The notes under the pieces are model-generated. The model was not told where the DNA came from and did no database searches. It was given only the letters and a program-made list of their open reading frames with translations. Position numbers and translations under genes: made by a program. A stretch of DNA of 64,000 bases from Tetrahymena thermophila SB210 (Eukaryota > Ciliophora > Oligohymenophorea > Hymenostomatida > Tetrahymenidae), in NCBI RefSeq assembly GCF_000189635.1, contig NW_002476364.1:124001-188000 (forward strand), in the 5' to 3' direction. Position 1 is the stretch's first letter; each line of letters opens with the position of its first letter. Below, in pieces: positions 23,945 to 35,559 of this stretch.

Positions 23945-24422
23945 TTGAATACATATTTATTTATTTAACTTTAGATTTTTATTTGTTCATTTAATATTTT
24001 TTTATTCTTTAAACTAAAGTTTAATTTTACTCAATTACATAATTTAAAAATTTTATATCAGATCCAAAAACAACATTCACTCCAACACATATTGAATTCT
24101 CTGGTTTAAAAAAATTGCAAAAATTTCACCTTTAAAACTTTATAGATTAAATAACGAAGTTTTTTTAATAAAGCAATTAATTTTTTTATATAAAAAATTA
24201 CAAAGAATGTACAATTTATTTGTAAATAGATTAACCTTCTATAAATTTATAAATTTTTTAATGATTTTTTTCATTTTTTAAATAGTCTCTGAATTTTTTT
24301 AATTAAACCAAATCTTGTAATAAATCAATAATTTATAGTCATAAAGTTTTTGATTTGGTGTATTTTAATTCAATACATATTAAATAAATTTCGCCTTTTA
24401 GCAGTCATAAAAATGTTTAACC

Positions 24423-24466
<44 letters not shown>
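24423..24466. repeat. ATAG tetranucleotide microsatellite
   Basis: About eleven perfect or near-perfect ATAG units. Confidence 0.9.
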
Positions 24467-24647
24467 ATAATATTAGAAATAAAAGTGTTAATTTATAATT
24501 TTAATTAAAAAAAAATTAATTAATTAAGGTTATTTAAAATGCTTAAAAATTACACTAATATATTTTTATTTATTTATTTAATATAAATTTTACAATATTG
24601 AATTAGGTTTAATTTAATTAAAAAAGTATTTTTGTTAATAAATTATC

Positions 24648-26615
24648 TCATTCAAATAAAGTTGTGTTGATTAGTTAAAGTTATTGAATGTTTTCGATTT
24701 TATTTTCTATAGGGAAAGTAACTTTTTTATTTTTAGCAGCATCTATATATAAGCGGATAAAGTGGTCATATTGTACATCGGTAAAGCTTTCTAATTCTAT
24801 AAATTAGGCTACGTCTAATTTTGTACCTAAGACTTTAACCATTTTTTCAACTTCATTTAAGTAATGGTTTTTTATAGATTTTAATTCCCATAAGAAAGAT
24901 TCTTAGGCCTAGCAATTATCTAAATCTTTTTAGTCAGGGATAAAGCAATCTTATATTTTCTCTTTCAATTCTTGAGTATCAAGCATGGCAACCAATGTAG
25001 GGTTCCTAAACAAATATTTAAAAAAAACTTAGTTTAGCTAAATAGAATAGAATTTGATTACTTTTTTATAATGTTGATGGTTAATGAGACAGCCCATAAA
25101 AGGATGTTTGGAGGATGGACCATAGCGACTCTCAATATTTTTTTGATGAAAGATGATAATATTTTATGAGAGAGTTTAGTTGTTTTTAAAGAGGTTTCCA
25201 CTAATTTTAAGAACTTAGGAGTGTGAGAAGTTAAGAAAATAGTTTAGTTTCTTTAGTTAGCTTTCTCGTTTTGATCGAAAAGAGAGAAGAGCTTATGGTA
25301 ATATTTAGGATATTCAAGTTAATGTTTACCAATTAAAATAAATAACTAAGACAAACTTATAATTTGCATATTGAAATCTTTTGTGCTATCAAAAACATCC
25401 TTTTTTATTATAAAAAATTATATCAATCAATTTCCAAAACAAAATGCTTTTAAATTTCATTACAACTAAGAAATTAGCGAGGAGAAGAGGATCTTCCATC
25501 TTATGGAATATATATTTACTGAAACCAGATATAAAATTTAGTAAAAGTTATTAATTATTGCTTTATTTTAACTTCTAAATAATCGAAAATATAAATTCAG
25601 AGAAGCTGTCTTTCCACTTTCTTAAATATAATTCTTAATCGATTTCTGGTTTTTCAATTTATTTACCATCTCTATCAATATCGTAAGCAGCTTTACGTTT
25701 GATCAAATCAACTTTTTTCCTAATTCAAAAGAAGTTTCATAAGTAAGATAACAAATGATGAATGAATGAATTAATTAATTTACTTCTAAGCTTCTAATTG
25801 AAGAAATAGGGAGTTGAATTCTAAGTTTTCAAGTGAAGGAATGTATTAAGTGAATGTAATAATATTTTATTGCATATCAATATCTGTAGAAGAGGTTTTC
25901 TTTGTAATTTTTGATAGTATTTTCAATATAGCAATTGAAAAATCAGGATAATTTTAGATATATTCAATAAGCACAAAGAGAATGTCATCAAATTTATCTA
26001 TTTCACTAATAATGCTAAACATAATATCATAAAGCATAGTTTAGTCAGAATAATCCATATTTTATGAATTGCGAATGCTTTCAAAGTGGTAGCGAGATAA
26101 CTCAAAAAGAACTCTTAAACTCAATTCCTATAAATAAATATTATAAAATAAATAAACAAAAATGATTTAAATTTTACCTTGATGTTCTCTCCAATACGAG
26201 TAGAGAAAATATTTGATTTTAAAATTTCAACGTAGGCAATAAACTTCTTTTTTAAAAATTCTTAGAAAACTTCATACTAAGTGTTATTGACTTAGATTTC
26301 AAAAGATGTCAAATCCTTAAATTCTATAAGCTTCTTTCCTTTAATGAAGAGCTTAAATACCTTTCTTAAATACTTAATTGCTTCTTCTTAATCGCCTTGA
26401 TCGTTAGACTTTTAATAGTATTGAAATTAAATGACTTAAAATACTATTCTGATTAATTTAAAAGAGTTGCATATTTGATAATAAATTAAGTAATTAATTA
26501 TGTCAAAAGAATAATTCATATTTACGAGTGCAAATTTAAGCAAATCATTAATTTTATTTAAATCATTCTTCTAAGTTATAATGTCTTGGCATATTTATTT
26601 CATGTCGGTGCTCAT
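24648..26615 (-). CDS. NOC4: Nucleolar complex protein 4 (NOC4/UTP19), CBF/MAK21 family
   Basis: NOC4 works with NOP14 in the nucleolus to mature and export the 40S ribosomal subunit. The C-terminal half shows the family signature: PLLLANFL followed after an intron by DVFDSTKDFNMQIISLSQL, FILIGKHQLEYPKYYHKLF, HTPKFLKLVETSLKTTKL, KILRVAMVHPPNILLWAVS, then ESFLWELKSIKNHYLNEVEK near the C-terminus. This order is that of the CBF domain in yeast and animal NOC4. The N-terminal half is helical and poorly conserved. The start is placed at ATG 26615 (MSTDMKQICQDI); TGA is 24648-24650. Four short introns are inferred, near 25007-25070, 25380-25440, 25730-25790 and 26128-26178. No frame problem was seen. 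Confidence 0.85.
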
Positions 26616-27101
26616 TTCCCTTTAATTTACTTATAAAATAATTCTATGCTGCTTGTTTGTTGAATTCTACTTTCTGAAATTCGATTAATTTATAGATTTT
26701 ATTTGTTTATTTATTTATTAAAGCAATATTCTTTAATAGGTTTTTGTTCAAAGAACTCTACTTACTTGAAGCTATCTAATATTTCTTGGTTTTAGATTAA
26801 TCTTTTAACAGATCTTATTTTGGTTTATAATTAATTTGGATTTAATTTTGCTTCTTTTTATTTATCAAAAAATTTGATATGTTTCAATCAATTTTTATTT
26901 TTTGTTTTTCAATCAATTCTACTTGCTTATTTCTTTGTTTTTTTATTTCTTATTGCAGATAATAAATTATCATTTTGCTTGGATTATTTAATGTATTTCT
27001 AAAATATATCTTTCTTTCTTTATGAATCTTTATTAAACAAACATTTTCTGCACAATTATTTATTTAATTTAGATTATTTTTGAATTATTTTTAAAGATTA
27101 A
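26616..27101. other. Divergent intergenic region NOC4/THOC3
   Basis: A 486-bp AT-rich gap between two divergent start codons. It should hold both promoters; no motif is recognisable by eye. Confidence 0.5.
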
Positions 27102-29415
27102 ATGACAGATATTTATATTCCTGCTGAAGATAACACATAAACCAAATTCAAACCAGATCCATTTTTCAATAATTTTAAGACTAAAACAGTTTAAAATTCC
27201 TATAGAAAAGCTGAATAATATTTAGGGTGGAACTGCACGGGAAATATCATAGCAACAGCTTCAAATAAAATTAGATTATTCAGATTAAATAATTCTAGTT
27301 TCGAAGTTGACAAAAATGAGCAAAAATTTCATGATTCATAAACAGACTATTTAAGCTGGCATCCAACCAACCCTGATTTAATGGCATATATTACAACAAA
27401 GTAGCCAATTTACTATATTTGGGATATAAGAGAGAAGAATCCTAGAAAAATTTCAAATAAAGTCCAACCAGATAACTTGAATGTAATATTCTCTCCTGAT
27501 GGAAACACAATTGCTTCATGTAAAATTTTAAGTCTAATACAATAGAATTTATAGCTAAAAAATACATAATGCTAGTTTGTTAGAATATATATACAGATAG
27601 TTATAAATTATCTCCCTAATTGCCATTGATTTAATATATAAAAATTTGCTTACTCGATGAGTATCTTTAAAGATAATTTGTTTTTAATGTACACTAAATA
27701 GGCAGCAGGGATAATAAACTCTCTTTTTTCGATTTGAGAAAAGAAGAAGAAATATTTACAGCAACATTTGACTTTGATATAAACGAATTTCAATGGGATC
27801 CTTCTGGTTCTGTAATTATGATAGTAGGAAATCAGTAAGTTTTTGATTAAGTAAAATAACCATTCTTACTAACTAGACATAAAAATTATAATATGCAGAA
27901 ACCAATCAGGAATTCTTCATGTCTGTGATGGAAAGGATTACTCCAAGGCCAATATTGATTTATTAGAAAAAATTCATGTAGATTGTCATAGGTATCATAT
28001 ATAAATTTTGTTTAGAGAGGATAAAATAAATATATAATTTTTAATAAACAATTCAGTATGAAAATCTAGTGTATAGATGTAGATCCTAAAGGAAAATATT
28101 TCGCTACAGGTTCTACAGACACCTTAGTAGGTTTATGGGATCAATCTGAATTTGTAATGCTTAAAACATTTAGTCAATCCGATAATCAAATTGAAAGACT
28201 AAGCTTTTCTCATGATGGATAATTACTTTCTTCATTGTGTGGAGACAAAACAATATAAATTTATAATTGCACTTCTGGTAAAAAAAAATTTTCTTTGTTT
28301 AATATAAAAATATTTTTTTCATTCCACATTATTCATAAAAGAAATCTACTAGTTAAGCATAAATTATTCAAAAGAATCTTTGAAATTTTTAATATAATTT
28401 AAAATTAAAATTAATTGCTTACTATATTTAATTTATAATTAATTTTAAAATTAAAAACTGTTTTGATTTTAGATTTAAACGTTTTAGTTTTAAATTAAAA
28501 TCAAGGATTATTATTTCATTTTTAAAATTGGTGATAGTCTTCATCATAAGTGAAAAATAAATAGAGAAAATAATTTTTGACCATTTTCTATCATCAAACT
28601 CTTAATATTCCAAAAAATCATGGTCAAAAATGGATAATCAGACAATTTTGATTACCAAAAATCCTGATAAAAATTTAGATGAATTTTAATATTTTATACT
28701 TAAATTGCCTATTAAAATATTATTTTTTGGCTTCATATCATTTATCTTCTATTATGCTTAATAATATGCTTCTAATAATTTTGGCAATTTATTTTGTATT
28801 TTTCTTTAGAAATTAGTTGAGATATATCCTCTACGACCAGATTTTAATATATTTTAAAACTATTTATCTTATTTCTTCTGCATTATTAATATAAATATAA
28901 GAATATTCTAATAATAACGTTTATTATTTAAGTATTTGAAGGTTAAATCTTTTACAAGAATTTAATATTATAAATTAGTAAAAGTATTAACAATATTTTG
29001 ACTGTATTTCAGAGTATTAATTAGTTTTACTTTAAATTTTTAATTATATTTTTTCTTAATAAAATTTTAGTTTATTTTTATGCTAATTTAATTTTTTATA
29101 CCATCATATAATATCAATACAAATTAGAGTTAATAATTTTATTGATTGTGTTTAGATTTAATTTAAAAAACAGCAAAAACCTTTTTATTTATTACTTTGA
29201 ATATATATGAAAATAGAACAATAAATAATTTAAATTAATTTATTTGCTATTTTTTTAACTAATTAAAAAATAAAATAGGAAATCTTGTTAATATTATTGA
29301 GAGAGAAAATACTATCCATAATTTATAATGGCATCCTCGTGAATATATTTTAGCTTATTTATCAGATGATAAAGTAGATAATGAAGGCAATCTTCGTTTA
29401 TATGGTGCTTTTTGA
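27102..29415 (+). CDS. THOC3: THO complex subunit 3 (THOC3/TEX1), WD40 protein
   Basis: THOC3 is the WD40-propeller subunit of THO/TREX, which couples transcription to mRNA export in the nucleus. The protein starts MTDIYIPAED at 27102 and ends at TGA 29413-29415, about 330 residues over five or more exons. WD-type repeats include LGWNCTGNIIATAS, SWHPTNPDLMAYITT with IWDIREKNPRKIS, FSPDGNTIASC/SRDNKLSFFDLRK, FQWDPSGSVIMIVGN, DVDPKGKYFATGSTDTLVG, FSHDGQLLSSLCGDKTIQ and WHPREYILAYLSDDK. The SWHPTNPD and final WHP...LAYLSDDK blocks match THOC3 better than generic WD40 proteins. An unusually long intron (28278-29278) precedes the last exon. SPT4 follows about 300 bp downstream on the same strand. 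Confidence 0.85.
28278..29278 (+). other. 1001-bp intron of THOC3 with an inverted repeat
   Basis: The donor GTAAAA and acceptor AAAATAG join TCT-G to GA-AAT in frame, giving SGNLVNII. Most introns in this window are well under 200 bp. Inside lies a perfect 12-bp inverted repeat, ATTTTTGACCAT at 28573-28584 with ATGGTCAAAAAT at 28620-28631. No reading frame suggests a nested gene. Confidence 0.75.
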
Positions 29416-29721
29416 TTTATTATAAAACGTTCATTATCATGTTATAAAATTGTTTACTTGTTTTTTATTTGCTATTCACTTAAAATTATTTTACAATATT
29501 TTAACTAGAAATTAACTTATGAAATAATCCGCGTAATTTTTTTTAGCTTGCTTTATTTTTTTGTTTATTTGCTTGTTTTGTGTCTAATAAACAATCAAAA
29601 TTTATTTGTTATATTTTAACAAGTAAATTTTACCAAGCTAATTTAATTTTATAATAATTCAATATCTCAAAAAAAAAAAAATTTGATCAATTTTTAGGTA
29701 GCTCTTAGCGTAAATAAGCAA

Positions 29722-30291
29722 ATGGCAGATTTTGATTACGATGAAGAAGAACAAGATTTTGAAAACTACGATGAAGACGTTTACAACGAAAACATCGAAG
29801 TGAAAAAAATAATTCCTCCAAACGATTTTAAAAGAAAACTGTTGGCATGCACAAACTGCTATTTCATATTAACTCAAGAATAGGTAATAAATTAATTTTA
29901 AAATGAAAAAGTTAAATAAAAATGACGAAATAAATAAAATGAAATAGTGGAGAGATTATCAAAATTGTCCTAACTGCGATGTATCTAGCAATAATCCTAA
30001 ACCAACTGCAAAGTTTACAGGGTAATTTATTTTAATAGTTTTTAGAATATGAATATTAACTATATATATTGGAAATTTTTATAAGTATTACATGCATCAC
30101 TGATCCAGCAAAAAGTTGGTAGACAAACAGAATGAGAATAGTCAAAAGAAAAGGTAATAATTAGAATATTCTAAACAAAATACGTTCTATATTTATTTTT
30201 CAATTAATTAATTAAAGATGTAAAAGTTCCTGGAGCTTATGCAGTCAATATAAACGAAGATTATGATTATTAATAAGACACCTTTGAATGA
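29722..30291 (+). CDS. SPT4: Transcription elongation factor SPT4
   Basis: SPT4 is a small zinc-binding protein that pairs with SPT5 (DSIF) on RNA polymerase II. The start is ATG 29722 and TGA is 30289-30291; about three short introns give a protein of roughly 130 residues. After an acidic N-terminal extension of about 35 residues (MADFDYDEEEQDFENYDED), the core shows LLACTNCYFI, then after an intron NCPNCDV. This gives the four-cysteine zinc finger. It continues with KPTAKFTG, ITDPAKSWQTNRMRI and PGAYAVNINEDYD, matching the DPxxSWVxKWQRI and PGxYAVxV blocks of SPT4. The acidic N-terminal tail is longer than in yeast or human SPT4. Confidence 0.88.
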
Positions 30292-30809
30292 GATAAACAA
30301 ACTAAACATATAAAATTTTTACTAAGTTTTTACCCTGTTAATATAAACAATCTAAATAATTAATTGATTTTTTAATATGTTTTGTAATAATAAAATCATA
30401 TTAATTCATTCAATTCTAATTGATAATAATTAAACTCTACATGAAAATTTTCATTATTTACAAAAGAAATTTCTCATTATATTTCAATTATAAAATAGGT
30501 CTTTATAATTATTTAAAAATAGAGTTTTTCTTAATTCATTTTTTTAAAGCTTTTTTAAACAACAAGAATTATATCAATAAATTAATTTGATTTTAAATAA
30601 TTCAGTTTTTAAAATCTAATTTAAAATAATTTATTTTAATGCATTATTCAATATAAATAAAAAGTTAAAATAATTAACTCAGTAAGTAAGTAATTAACTA
30701 ACTAACTAAGCAAATAGTTGAATATAACTTTTTGAACAAATATATTATAAGAATACATCAATTATAAATAACACAAATTCATAAATATAAAATTTTAAAC
30801 TAATCACTT
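30292..30809. other. Intergenic between convergent SPT4 and TVP23
   Basis: AT-rich, no gene seen. It should contain two 3' ends. Confidence 0.6.
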
Positions 30810-31982
30810 TCAAAAAGCATCACTAATAATCTTTAAACCTAATTTAGAAACAGCATTTTTCATTTTCTTTTGGTGAGCTTTTTTATTTTAATAAAATGAA
30901 ATAAATACGATTTGCATTAGTGTAATAAAATACATAAAATTAATTATAATTGATAATATAAAAGTGTTTAATTTTATAATTAATTACCTCCTTTGCATTT
31001 ATAGTAACCTGTGAAATTACCTCCTACTAATATTGTATTTATCATGCTAAGTGTGAACTACATTTTGTTAAAATTATTATTCTCTTTAATTTACTTTTTG
31101 TTAAAATTTTTAATTTTACATAAAATGGACTGATGGCTAACAGATTAATAATGCAGCATAGAATCCAGAAAACTAAAGCACCAGTTTATGAAAACCAAAA
31201 GAAACCAGAATCAATTGCATTAGGAGGTACTCCATCTTCGTAACTTTCGAATCTCCATTATTCAGTACCATCTTCATTAATTTCACTCCACCATCTCAAC
31301 TTAACGAGGAATCTAAATTTTAATTAAAGAATCAAATTAAAATGGTCTATTTTATTTTTTTTCATTTTGGACACTTCTAAGGTCAATTAATTTGCTCATT
31401 AAAAGTAGCAACGTTTTTAAAAAAGTAAAAAAGGACTAATTTAGAAAAAAAAAAAAATTAAGTATTATTTGTTTGCAATTAATTCCTCTATTTCAACAAA
31501 TTTCATTAATAAAATTCTTGATCTGCAGAATATAATTATTGGTTTATTTACCTGCCAGTAAGATTTTTGACAACCCAGAAGTCAAAGGCAGCTGAGAGAA
31601 CAATAATAACAAATGGGAATGTTTTATTAGTATCAAAGAAATCAAAAACAAAGGAAGTTAATAGTAAGGTTGTAATCGAAGATGCTTTGAATAATAATTA
31701 TAATATGCACATTTTAGGATGAGATGCTTAACTAAGATAAGATGTTTCACCTACTCTTACAGTTTTTGAATAATCAGGAAGAGATTCAGCAGGGATTGTA
31801 ATAGTTTGCTTTTATTTTTGAAGCTATTGCTATTATTGGATTTTTGCATCGCTATCAATGGATTTTTTTGCTTATTAAGAATTATCATCCATAGAGATGT
31901 TAAAATCTAAATTTTAATCTCCATGATCAGTTTCTTCTTAAAAGGGCTAAAATTTATCTGCCTATTTATTTAATAAAAACAT
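30810..31982 (-). CDS. TVP23: Golgi apparatus membrane protein TVP23 (FAM18 family)
   Basis: TVP23 proteins are small Golgi membrane proteins linked to vesicle traffic. The start is ATG 31982 (MFLLNKQADKF) and TGA lies at 30810-30812. A Q/S-rich cytosolic N-terminus of about 85 residues is followed by the family core: SHPKMCILQLLFKAS, a hydrophobic pair (ITTLLLTSFVFDFF and FPFVIIVLSAAFDFWVVK), the hallmark VVKNLTGRFLVKLRWW, SEINEDGTEQWRFESYEDG, then FWFSQTGALVFWILCCII and ILVGGNFTGYYKCKG. Three introns are inferred (about 31310-31550, 31030-31100 and 30863-30990). The LTGRFLV...LRWWxExxEDG block is diagnostic. Confidence 0.88.
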
Positions 31983-33158
31983 TTTAACATATTTATAACT
32001 ATACTGATTGAAATTTTCCTAAAGCTAATTCAAATACTGTTTACCATTCTATCTTATTCTATCGTGAAATGAAAATATTTTTATGAGTAATTAATTGATA
32101 TTATCCTGCTCTTTTTTTTAGAGTTGCGAAATATATTAATAAATTTGAGTAGAAAAAAAATTAATTATCCAAACAATTTATTTAATTATTAATCAATTGA
32201 TAGTACTTTGAGAAATTTATAATTACCTTTTCACTTCTATTTTTATTACACGAATTAATATCATCATTAAATCTGATAGCCTTTAATTCATTATTTGAAA
32301 TCAGCTTGTTTTAAACATACAAAATTCTTTTGCTATTTCAAATATTTCTAATTGATGAATTTTGTCTAAAAAAAATTTAAAAATCAATTAAAAATAATTA
32401 ATTTAGATTTAAAAATCTTAGATTACATTAATATCTAAAATAATATTTTATTTATTTATTTTTAAGAATTAAACGATGTTCTTTCTTAGCTGTTTTAAAC
32501 ATTTTTCTAAATATTAAAAGCTTTATTTGGTTAACAATTTAAAAATGAATTAAAGATAATTAACTTAAGAAAATTTCCATAAATTTCTTTAAAGTTGTAA
32601 AGGTTTAATAGTCTTAAAATTTTTAAGTTTATTAACTTAAGAAATTTTCCATCCATTTATCATCTAAAATAATATTTTATTGATTTATTAATTTAATAAT
32701 CTAGCAATATTTTTGTCAATTTTTAACAAATTTCTTTAAAGAAGTAATAATTTCATTTGTTTTAAAATTTAAAAAATCAATAAAAATTATTAAAATAAGA
32801 CATTCTCATTGTTGCTAAAATTATATTTTATTGATTTATTTAATAGCCTAAGAATATCTTTGTCAATTTTTTAAAAAAATTTTAAATAAGCAAAAGTTTT
32901 AATTGGATTAAAATTAGAAAAATCAATTAAAAATTATTAAATTAAGAAATTTTTCATAATTTAGCAAACTAAAACATTATTTAATTTTATTTATTTATGT
33001 TTAGAACCAAGCAATATTTTTATCAGTTTTTTCATTTTCAGACTTTTTTAAATAATTAAAAGTTTTAATAGCAAAATAATTTATTTTTTTATTTATTAAA
33101 TCTGACTAAATAAGTAGAAATTAAGATATTTTTGTGTTTACAAAATAATATTTATTTT
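31983..33158. other. Intergenic with degenerate ~150-bp tandem repeats
   Basis: About four diverged copies of a ~150-230 bp unit lie between 32440 and 33110. Each has an ATATTTTATT-GATTTATT block, then CAATATTTTTGTCAATTTTT, then AAAATCAATTAAAAATTATT and AAGAAATTTTTCAT. No reading frame is conserved among copies. No gene seen. Confidence 0.55.
32440..33110. repeat. Degenerate tandem repeat, ~4 copies
   Basis: Anchor blocks with a TTTTATTTATTT-like sequence lie near 32445, 32672, 32823 and 32978, so spacing is about 227, 151 and 155 bp. Low sequence complexity makes exact borders unclear. Confidence 0.5.
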
Positions 33159-34703
33159 TCAAAGCTTCTTTTGTAAAATGTAAGCAACATATAAAGTCTT
33201 CTTTTCTTCAAATTCTTAAAAGATTCTAGTGCCTTTAAGTCCACTGAACTTTCTAAAAAAGGGCTTTAAGACTTTATTATTTATAATATTTTAATATGAA
33301 ATTTATATCTAAATAGTAAATATTATTTACGCTTAGAAACATTTCCTTCAATTAAACTGGATCTTCTCTTTTCATCTTATTTTAAGCTTTAAAGGACATT
33401 TACTGTGATGTCTTCACTCTTAATTACTTACTAATGTTTTTAAAAATACAGATTAAATTAATTTTTGTTGTTGTCGCCTTCTAATTTTTCATATTTACGA
33501 AATAAGGTAAGGACTTGAAGTAAGTATCGAGTTATTAACATTCTAATTCAGTACGGAAATCTGTGAAACAGAAGAAACCACCAGGTTTTAAGGCTCTATT
33601 TATTTATTAAATGAACTAGTCGAAATTTCCATAACAGTGGCTACTTTCAACATTGATAGCTACATCAAATGAATTTTCTTAAATTTCAGGAATTTAATCT
33701 AAGGCTTAGCTATCTCCCTAAAATTTTAATAAAATAGATTAATCCAACGTCATTCATACTAATTTTAATAAATCTTAATATTTTACTTTGAAGAATTAGA
33801 GTTTTTTGTTTTAGGAATAGTGGTGTCTGCAGAATCTAATTTAATTTTCAGAGAAATCAACACCAAAGCATTCTTGAGGATTTAAGTATCTTGAGATGTA
33901 ATTTAAACCACCACCTCTGCCGCTACCGACTTCCAAAACTCTCAAACCATTTAAGTTCTTAACTGAACCAAATTCTTTTTTATACAAAATAAATTCACAA
34001 TTATACAATATAATTTGATAAATGTAATTAGCTATTAAAATGAAATAATTTTATTTCACATATTATTAATCAATAAATAAATCATTTTATTTACAGGTAG
34101 CAATGTAGTGATAAAGTTGTAAACAGAATCTTTCATCTTCATCTTCAGCTTGTAAGTTTTAGATAAGATGACCATTTCCACTCAAAACAGAATATCCGTA
34201 ATTCATGGCCTTCCATTAGGTGCTGGGATAAAGTAAACACATGGTGTTGTAAATGAGACTCCACATGAATTTTCTAGGTCTTTCAGACTTGTAGAAAACC
34301 CAATCATATGCCTTGTAGTAGGCTTATTAAAAGGGAGAACCAAGCTATTTATTTACAATATTAAGAATTAATTATACCAAAACTCAATAAATGTAGCATT
34401 ATAATTTTTGTTTTAAATAAAGCTTATGTGGTATTATTGAAGCTATTTATATTATGCTTAGATTTAAGCAATAGTAACAAAATAAAATAGTTAATGCGAA
34501 ATATGTATGGTATTTTATAGTTGCTTTACATTAGTGAATTTGACCAACAAACCTAAAATAAGGAGGATAGGGGAGGTGATTATAAGCAAAGGAATCCAAA
34601 AAATGGAAGTGACTATGATTAAAGCCAAGGTGATAACAACTACCAAAGCTACGGCAACAATGCTAAGAATGAGCTGTCTTTTACTAAAATTAATATCGTC
34701 CAT
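33159..34703 (-). CDS. Membrane-anchored class I SAM-dependent methyltransferase
   Basis: The start is ATG 34703 (MDDINFSKRQLIL) and TGA lies at 33159-33161, with several introns. The N-terminus has one long or two close hydrophobic segments (ILSIVAVALVVVITLALIIV, WIPLLIITSPILLILGLLV), so the enzyme should sit on a membrane. A conserved exon (AYDWVFYKSERPRKFMW, MNYGYSVLSGNGHL) leads to the SAM-binding motif I VLEVGSGRGGGLNYISRYL, then ECFGVDFSENQI, SFDVAINVESSHCYGNFDQF and ALKPGGFFCFTDFRTELEC. The layout is that of class I methyltransferases acting on lipids or other small hydrophobic molecules; the VESSHCY motif recalls phthiotriol/sterol-type enzymes. I cannot tell the substrate. Codons favour C at the third position, suggesting good expression. 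The last two exons are modelled with less certainty. Confidence 0.78.
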
Positions 34704-34890
34704 TTAATAATTATGGCTATTTTATTTACTTTTTGTTTTAAAATTCTGAAAATTTTAATTATTAATTATTTGATTTTTTAGATTTTTCCTTGAATGTAAA
34801 TAACAAACTTTCAATATTTGATAATAGTTTAGGGCTGTATCTAACTAATTGTTGTCATCAAAAAGATATTTTTAATATCTGCAGCTAGCA

Positions 34891-35133
34891 TCATAATGTT
34901 GGTATATTTTATCTTAATGCATATTATAAATTAAAATATATAGAAACAAGATCTTGCGCAATAGATTAAGCTATTGCGTATGAATCTACTAAAAATACTT
35001 ATGCATATTATTTATGAGTATTGCAAAGTCTCAGCATCATCTGAGCTCTTTTAGTTGAAGAAGCAATTTTTTTAGCTGTTTCATCATCAATTGTTTAAAA
35101 TAAAAAAATTACTTGTTTAATTAAATCTAGCAT
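34891..35133 (-). CDS. Possible small protein of 80 residues
   Basis: An open frame runs from ATG 35133 (MLDLIKQVIFLFQTIDDE) to TGA 34891-34893. Its composition is protein-like and unlike the AT-only spacer around it: KKIASSTKRAQMMLRLCN, VDSYAIAQSIAQDLVS. It is predicted to be mostly helical. I recognise no family. It lies 188 bp upstream of the methyltransferase on the same strand. It could instead be an exon of a larger gene or a remnant. A TGA-only code makes 80-codon frames fairly common by chance, so composition is the main support. Confidence 0.45.
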
Positions 35134-35207
35134 TATTGGCAGTATCAGTAAAATATTTATTTATTTTAAAATATTCTTAAAAATAAAAGAAATAAATTAA
35201 TTATTTG

Positions 35208-35375
35208 ATTATAAACAAATAGTTTTAATAAATATTTACTAAAAATTTATAAGTCATCTTTTATCTTTTGTTCAATTTGAATATGATCGTTACAAATTAA
35301 TAATAAAACTAGTGATTAATTTATAATATTAAACTAAATTTATTCATTAATTTTTGTTACTTAAAAAACATATTT
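35208..35375. repeat. Direct repeat copy 1 (~170 bp)
   Basis: Clearly similar to 35560-35730, about 352 bp away. Non-coding. Confidence 0.7.
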
Positions 35376-35559
35376 TTCTTTTTTAAATTTTTAATACTTT
35401 GAATAAATTATTTTCAAATAAGTGAAACCCTAAAAAGGTTTTTTTTTTATAATTTTTTATTTTAAGTTGATTTATTTCTTGAAGATTTTATTTTATGTAA
35501 TAAAAAATTTACATTTTTAGTTAAATTATTGTTTGTCTCAGTAAAAAATATTTATTTAA

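Larger units (their letters stand above)
23781..24647. other. Intergenic with ATAG microsatellite
   Basis: Apart from the exon remnant, I see only AT-rich DNA and the ATAG run at 24423-24466. Gene ends point toward each other here (A3 from the left, NOC4 from the right), so it should contain two 3' ends. Confidence 0.6.

Noticed and set aside
8550-24000. Transposon or retroelement as the source of the repeated DNA
   Set aside because: No transposase, reverse transcriptase, terminal inverted repeats or LTRs were seen. The repeats are host LRR genes and their flanks.
34955-34980. Perfect hairpin CGCAATAG/CTATTGCG as a possible snoRNA
   Set aside because: On the minus strand it encodes AIAQSIAQ inside the 80-codon frame at 34891-35133. 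The palindrome is explained by the repeated amino acids.
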